Assembly: GCA_946800325.1 (NCBI GenBank)
Contig: OX326959.1
Location: forward strand, 25,923,447-25,987,446
Direction of reading: 5' to 3'
Origin: Luzula sylvatica
Lineage: Eukaryota; Streptophyta; Magnoliopsida; Poales; Juncaceae
DNA length: 64,000 nt
Part shown: in pieces, positions 59,367 through 64,000 of the stretch
Layout of the letters: each line of letters starts with the position of its first letter
How positions within the stretch are numbered: the first letter of the stretch is position 1
Notes under the pieces: model-generated
Seen by the model: only the letters and a program-made list of their open reading frames with translations
Database searches by the model: none
What the model was told of the DNA's origin: nothing
Translations under genes and position numbers: made by a program

Positions 59367-60060
59367 GGGAGCTCGCTCAATCCAAGAGAAAATGAAAACA
59401 ATTTTACCCTTACGGAATATATCAAAAAAATCGAGAAAGAACAAAAACGCCTTTCGTTTATCCCCTTTAACAAGAAATTTCCATTTTTCTCTCCAAAAAT
59501 GGTTAAAATGGAAAAACTGGCGGAGCTAATAACGTAAAAATTTGCGTAACTCACCAGATCGAACGGCTGAGATCTCCGATCTAAAACTCAACACTAATCT
59601 CAGGCAGATCCAACGCTCGGAGAAGAAGAATTAAGCTACACTGTTAGAAAGAATCAAGTAGATAGCACAAAATCTTGGTACTGATCAGAGAGAAATGGAG
59701 AAGATTATAGATATGGAAATGAACTGAAAAGAGGCGCTTTATTAAATGTATACAGATTGATCATTATCAAGAAGAATTAATGCGTACACCGTGTCACTGA
59801 CAATAAATCTAGTGTATTATCAAATGTAGACCGGGTCTACGTGAATATTTAGTGCATAGGACGGGAAGACGGACTGGGAAAAACCTGTTAAGTGTTTATT
59901 AACGTTATGAAAATACGTATTTTTACGCGTGGAGGGTTTTTCAGTGGACTGGGTTGAAGAAGGTCCAAGAAGAGTAACTAATTTGTAGTTTTTTGGAGTG
60001 GGTTCGGTGAGGGAGGGGAATCTGACCGTTTGGGAGAATTCAAAAGTGGGGTAAGAATAA
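59367..60060 (-). promoter_or_regulatory. kinesin-5 5'UTR and promoter region
   Basis: No coding frame. On the gene strand GTGAGTTACG near 59554 could be a leader-intron donor, but no convincing acceptor was seen. Contains AACGG-core words (see next entry and 59561-59566). Confidence 0.4.
60023..60033 (-). promoter_or_regulatory. MSA-like element (G2/M) upstream of kinesin-5
   Basis: Read on the gene strand, CCAAACGGTCA matches the mitosis-specific activator consensus YCYAACGGYYA at 10 of 11 positions. Three-repeat Myb factors bind MSA sites to drive G2/M genes. It lies about 660 bp upstream of the ATG; a weaker AACGG site is at 59562-59566. Confidence 0.35.
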
Positions 60061-60275
60061 GATAATATTTTTGCAATATTTTAGTTTTAAGGGTTTGGTT
60101 TTCAAATTTCAAATTTGTGTAGTTTAATAAATTAATCATGAGAAAATCACATGAGGTCATTTCTTTTGCATGATTAACCAATTTTAGTGAATTAAATTTG
60201 CGTGATCAATGTAAGTTAGTTTGTTAATATATATGAATGACAAGAGGAAGCACATTAGTTATATGAGAGCAATGA
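60061..60275. repeat. dispersed repeat, left part
   Basis: TTTTGCAATATTTTAG, GCATGATTAACCAATTTTAG and TAAGTTAGTTTGTTAATATATAT match 33895-34080. The match resumes at 60540 after the MITE. Confidence 0.55.
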
Positions 60276-60519
60276 TGCACATACCCCTTATCTCCATCCA
60301 CATTCTTGATATGTCAACATAACATTTAACATCTTCAAATTAAAAAATTTAATTCATGATTTAACATCTTAATTTATAATTTAATTGTGTTATTTTATGA
60401 TTGAATATATAATCAAGATGTTAAATCATGAATTAAGATATTAAATTTGAAGGTGTTAAGTGTTGTGTGATACATCAATAGTGTGAGGTGGGGGAGAGGG
60501 GGGATAAGGAGTATGTGCA
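60276..60519. mobile_element. hairpin MITE, TGATTTAACATCTTAA family, copy 2
   Basis: Ends GCACATACCCCTTATCTCC and the inverse GGGGGATAAGGAGTATGTGC. The interior has TTCATGATTTAACATCTTAATT and its inverse. Same family as 44454-44674. Confidence 0.65.
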
Positions 60520-60539
60520 ACATTTTTATAATTTTTATT

Positions 60540-61146
60540 AAAATGTTTGGCATTGAAGTGAATCACAAATGTTAAAATTTCATAAAACATTGGAGAAAAT
60601 CAATAGTTAGAAATTGTATTTCACCAGAGATTGTATAGAAGAAATGTTACGCGAACCAAAAACAGTTAAGAATTTTTTTATCGCACTCTATGTATAACGA
60701 ATTTATAAAAACGATTAAGAATTTGGATAATTTTGCGTCCCAGCCATGTTCGCGGAAAGAAACGTTCGAGTTTTTGCCGAACTTTCTATATTAACGATGT
60801 CAAGACGGGATATTATTAAGTAAATGAATTCCTAAGAAAGTAATGAGGATATATTTTGTCAAATTAGTACACTAGAAAATGTCTCGTCGTTTTGAAATCT
60901 TCGTTAATGTAGTTTTTATAGATCAATTACTTTGTAATTTCATATACTGAAATATTAATTGACTAGCATATGGGTTATTGTTGATGATAAATTATTTCAA
61001 ATATTAATCGCTTTGTATTTTTTATTGTTTAGTTATCTTTATCACTTCTCTGGAAAATGTATTGGAGAATTCAAATTAAAAGATGTATTTATATTACTTT
61101 TCTTGAAACTGTTAATATATGGAAATATTTTTATGTCCACAACAAA
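60540..61146. other. dispersed repeat, right part, and intergenic DNA
   Basis: 60540-60650 continues the 33890-34230 repeat (AATGTTTGGCATTGAAGTGAATC, ACCAGAGATTGTATAGAAGAAA). The rest is AT-rich without a gene; the frame at 60959-61156 overlaps the tRNA and has no protein features. Confidence 0.4.
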
Positions 61147-61218
61147 TCCGTTGTAGTCTAGTTGGTTAGGATACTCGGCTCTCACCCGAGAGACCCGGGT
61201 TCAAGTCCCGGCAACGGA
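61147..61218 (+). tRNA. tRNA-Glu (anticodon CTC), copy 1
   Basis: 72 nt. Acceptor stem TCCGTTG/CAACGGA; D arm with TAGTCTAGTTGGTTAGGAT (A box); anticodon stem CTCGG/CCGAG with loop CTCTCAC, anticodon CTC at 61181-61183, reading GAG; T arm CCGGGTTCAAGTCCCGG (B box). CCA is not encoded and no intron is present, as for nuclear tRNA-Glu. An upstream CAACAA word and a TTTT stretch at 61221-61224 fit RNA polymerase III initiation and termination. Confidence 0.97.
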
Positions 61219-63153
61219 AGTTTTGTTCATTCAAGGTCTTCTTTTATCATGAGAATTCTGTGAATTAAATTTTAATTCACACAAAACACGTTGCAACCTA
61301 CTTTTTTAATCGCAAAATATTCTTATGATTATCATTTCTTTGCCATGATTAATCATCTATAAAACTTAGTTTGTTAAAATATATAACTGGTGGGGAAAAC
61401 ATCGTTAGTAATATTTCTAATATATGCTAGAAGGATCTCAAAGATCACATATTTATGAGATATCAGAGAAAATCAATAACAATTATTATTCAACTAATGA
61501 TCTTACAAAGCTTCTCATTCCGTTAAAATATTAATTATGGCTCTTCCGACTCTTATAAAATATTTCGAAAACAATCATTATTATTTAGTAATGGATGGAA
61601 GTAAATTATTACTCATGTCTTGGTTAAAAGTTATACTTAAACAATGATTCCGTTAAAATATTATTATTTCGAAAACAATCATTATTATTAAGATGGACAC
61701 AAAATTAGTGTATTAGATACGCATTCATATATTGGATACGTAATTAAAATGATAAGAAATAAACATTAGATGTTTAATTAATCAAAAAAAAAAACATTCG
61801 ATGTTTATGAAAAATATTACAATGTTTCTTAGGAAACATGTTCCAGTAAAATTGTCATAATTTTATCGTTTTGATTTTGATTAAGATGTATCATTAGAAA
61901 GATAATGAGATTATTCAAAACTTTGTTTTTGGAGCCCTTAACGTTTAAACACATTTGGCATATGTTTAACATAAAGCATCATGGTATACATAATAACATA
62001 TTTTTAGCCATAATATGGAAAAATATATAAATAACAAGTATTTTCATATCTTACATTCATAGTATATAAAAAGAAATATAAATAATAGTAAAAATGTATA
62101 AATAACAACACATATTTTCATAAAAAAAGTATAAATAATAACATATATGTAATTCGTAGCTTAGTAAAAAAGTATATCAACATATATTTAATCTCAAATA
62201 TAGAAAAAACTATAAACAATACTACAAAAATATAAATAATAACAAATCTTTAATCCATAATATAAAAAAGTATAGTATAAAAATATAAATAACAACGAAT
62301 CTTTAGTCTCAGGTATAGAAAAAATATATAAATAATAAAAAATATAGTAAAAATATATAAATAACAATATATCTTTTATTTATATAAAAACAATAAAAAA
62401 GAGATATACAAAAATAATAATAACGGTATAAATAACAAGATATATTTTATTCATAGTATAGAAAGAAAATGTATATAATTAATATTAAAAAGTATAAGAG
62501 AGGGTGGAAAGGGACTAAAAAGTAAGGAGTGTAGGGCGAGAAGACACTGTGCAACCGAACTGTAAACACATTTTCCCGAGTAGCGAGCAACCTTGCGATT
62601 TCAGTAATCAAATATCGGAGCTAAATATATTTATTAAACTATTTGACATGATATAGTGATCTTAATATTTAATAGGAAGAATTATTAGGATAATGCGAAC
62701 CAAAACCCCTATTATTTTCTTGATATTTAAAAACAACACGAAAATTTTAAATTTCTTGTTTCATGTTTAATTAGGTCATATAAAAAAGTCAGTTGGTTTG
62801 AGTTTTTAAAACCTCGGCCATTATTATTGATTTTGTAACATTGAGCACTGAGGAGGAGAATTGTAACAAAATGTACTGAAATTTACTTCAAAGAAAAAGT
62901 ATTGAAATGAATGACTAAATTTGAACAATGTCTAAAAATACTTATATGAAGTTGTCATATAATGAAATATATAATGAAATGAATGTTTGGCAAATTCTCC
63001 TATGGTTATTGTTAATTACAAAATATACCAGACACTAATCATTATTCATTTTTTATATGATTGACTTATGTTATCTAATTTTTTCAACTTTGTTATATTT
63101 AAATATATATAACTACATTCAGATAAATATGTAAAAAATAGATCACACATTAA
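61219..63153. repeat. spacer between tRNA genes with AT minisatellite
   Basis: No gene. 61310-61500 is a third, diverged copy of the 33895/60065 dispersed repeat. 62030-62480 holds about eight diverged copies of a TATAAATAACAA...ATCTTTAATCC...ATATAAAAA unit. AACAATCATTATTATT is repeated at 61571 and 61675. Confidence 0.5.
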
Positions 63154-63225
63154 TCCGTTGTAGTCTAGTTGGTTAGGATACTCGGCTCTCACCCGAGAGA
63201 CCCGGGTTCAAGTCCCGGCAACGGA
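63154..63225 (+). tRNA. tRNA-Glu (anticodon CTC), copy 2
   Basis: All 72 nt are identical to copy 1; anticodon CTC at 63188-63190. A TTTTTT terminator lies at 63229-63234. The flanks are not similar to those of copy 1 beyond the gene itself. Confidence 0.97.
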
Positions 63226-63940
63226 ACATTTTTTATTATTTTTGAACCATCAAATGAGTCGTGAAAAATGTAATCCACGTTGGCATGTTCCTAGTGCAAT
63301 CAACAACTTATTGTAAATTTTCAAATAACCCCTTAACTTTTGGGAAACTCGAAACACGATCTCTCCAAACAAGATTTCATTTTCAATTACCTCCTATAAA
63401 TTACCTCCTATAGGGATATTTCCTGGTGTTATAATTTTTTAGGATTAAAATACCCTTTTATTTTCCATATTTAAATTTATCAAACATATTTTTGTATTAT
63501 TTAATTAATTTAAAATCAGCATAAATATTTTTAACGTATACTAACTTCAAAAAATATATGTCATATACATAATTTTAATCTTTTATTTATTATATATTTT
63601 GTCATACAAAACTTGCATTAAATAAAAAAATAATATAAATAACAACAAGTATAGAGAGCAGGAAATGGTTCACAGAAGTATTACCGAAGTCTAGGTGGAT
63701 ACGCGACCCATGCCACGTAAAAATATCTAGTCTATCTAAGAAAGAAAAAAACAATAATTCTTTCCATATCAGGTCGTCTCCATTCCTCCACTCCTCCTTT
63801 CTTGTGTTCCCTTTTCCATATCTCGTCACACCCAACTTCAGCTCAGCCTCCGTGAACTCAACAAGACGATTTCATAGCTCACGCTCATCTTCACAAGCCT
63901 TCCTTCCCCTCGGTGCCCAACTTCTCTCTAAAACCGGCAG
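63226..63940. other. intergenic and likely leader of the next gene
   Basis: 63310-63470 has AACCCCTTAACTTTTGGG and duplicated AATTACCTCCTATA words typical of MITE ends. From about 63700 the base composition rises and becomes C/T-rich, as in a promoter and 5'UTR. The minus frame 63602-63835 shows no protein features. Confidence 0.35.
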
Positions 63941-64000
63941 ATGGACATGGATTTAGGCACGGATGAGGTAGCGCCCTTATGCAGATTGCCTTCTCAGTCG
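63941..64000 (+). CDS. possible start of a protein gene, cut by window end
   Basis: ATG at 63941 opens a frame (MDMDLGTDEVAPLCRLPSQS) that is still open at the last base. It follows a C/T-rich, leader-like stretch. Twenty codons are too few to identify a family; another ATG or a chance frame cannot be ruled out. Confidence 0.3.
   Translation, partial: MDMDLGTDEVAPLCRLPSQS

Noticed and set aside
63602..63835. 77-codon minus-strand frame near the right end
   Set aside because: No recognisable motif; it lies in what looks like the leader of a plus-strand gene.
1..64000. CRISPR arrays, bacterial operons, ribosome-binding sites or rRNA genes
   Set aside because: Nothing of the kind is visible; tandem repeats here lack the regular spacer pattern, and the DNA is plant nuclear.

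Overview
This is eukaryotic nuclear DNA from a flowering plant, most likely a eudicot. The evidence is spliced genes with GT-AG introns, a WUSCHEL-type homeobox gene, a CCT-domain gene, a plant kinesin-5 gene, a nuclear tRNA-Glu pair, a Ty1/copia element and many Helitrons and MITEs. Intergenic DNA is very AT-rich; the genes stand out as islands. I cannot name the species. All features were read by eye; no search or alignment program was run, so boundaries of diverged repeats are approximate.

Layout. 1-7.8 kb is almost wholly transposon-derived: two tandem copies of one Helitron family (H1), an AT-only stretch, a second Helitron family (H2) with one copy nested inside another in opposite orientation, and a 0.7 kb full-length hairpin element. 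At 8.8-9.4 kb is a two-exon Gly/Tyr/Pro/His-rich protein gene. At 11.4-19.3 kb is a young, complete 7.9 kb copia retrotransposon (595-bp LTRs with 2 differences, GAAGC target duplication) whose pol frame is broken by one TAG codon. At 20.1-22.0 kb is a PIF/Harbinger element that keeps part of its Myb-like ORF1.

22.4-24.7 kb holds a six-exon RNase P/MRP subunit Rpp30 gene. 29.6-30.8 kb holds a three-exon CCT-domain (CMF-type) gene. 36.6-37.4 kb (minus) holds a 55-residue conserved membrane microprotein (DUF4535-like) with a 5'UTR intron. 48.0-49.1 kb holds a WOX3/PRESSED FLOWER-type homeobox gene. 54.3-59.4 kb (minus) holds a complete 22-exon kinesin-5 gene encoding 1073 residues. Two identical tRNA-Glu(CTC) genes lie at 61.1 and 63.2 kb, and the window ends within what may be the first codons of another gene.

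The spaces between genes are filled with Helitron relics, at least eight hairpin-type MITEs (several nested), hAT and CACTA miniatures, a decayed copia element with recognisable LTRs, and microsatellites. The protein genes are unrelated housekeeping and developmental genes; nothing suggests that they form a cluster acting together. I found no clearly new multi-gene system. The most informative structures are the nested transposons, which give datable insertion orders and empty sites, and a tRNA-like segment inside a small hAT element.
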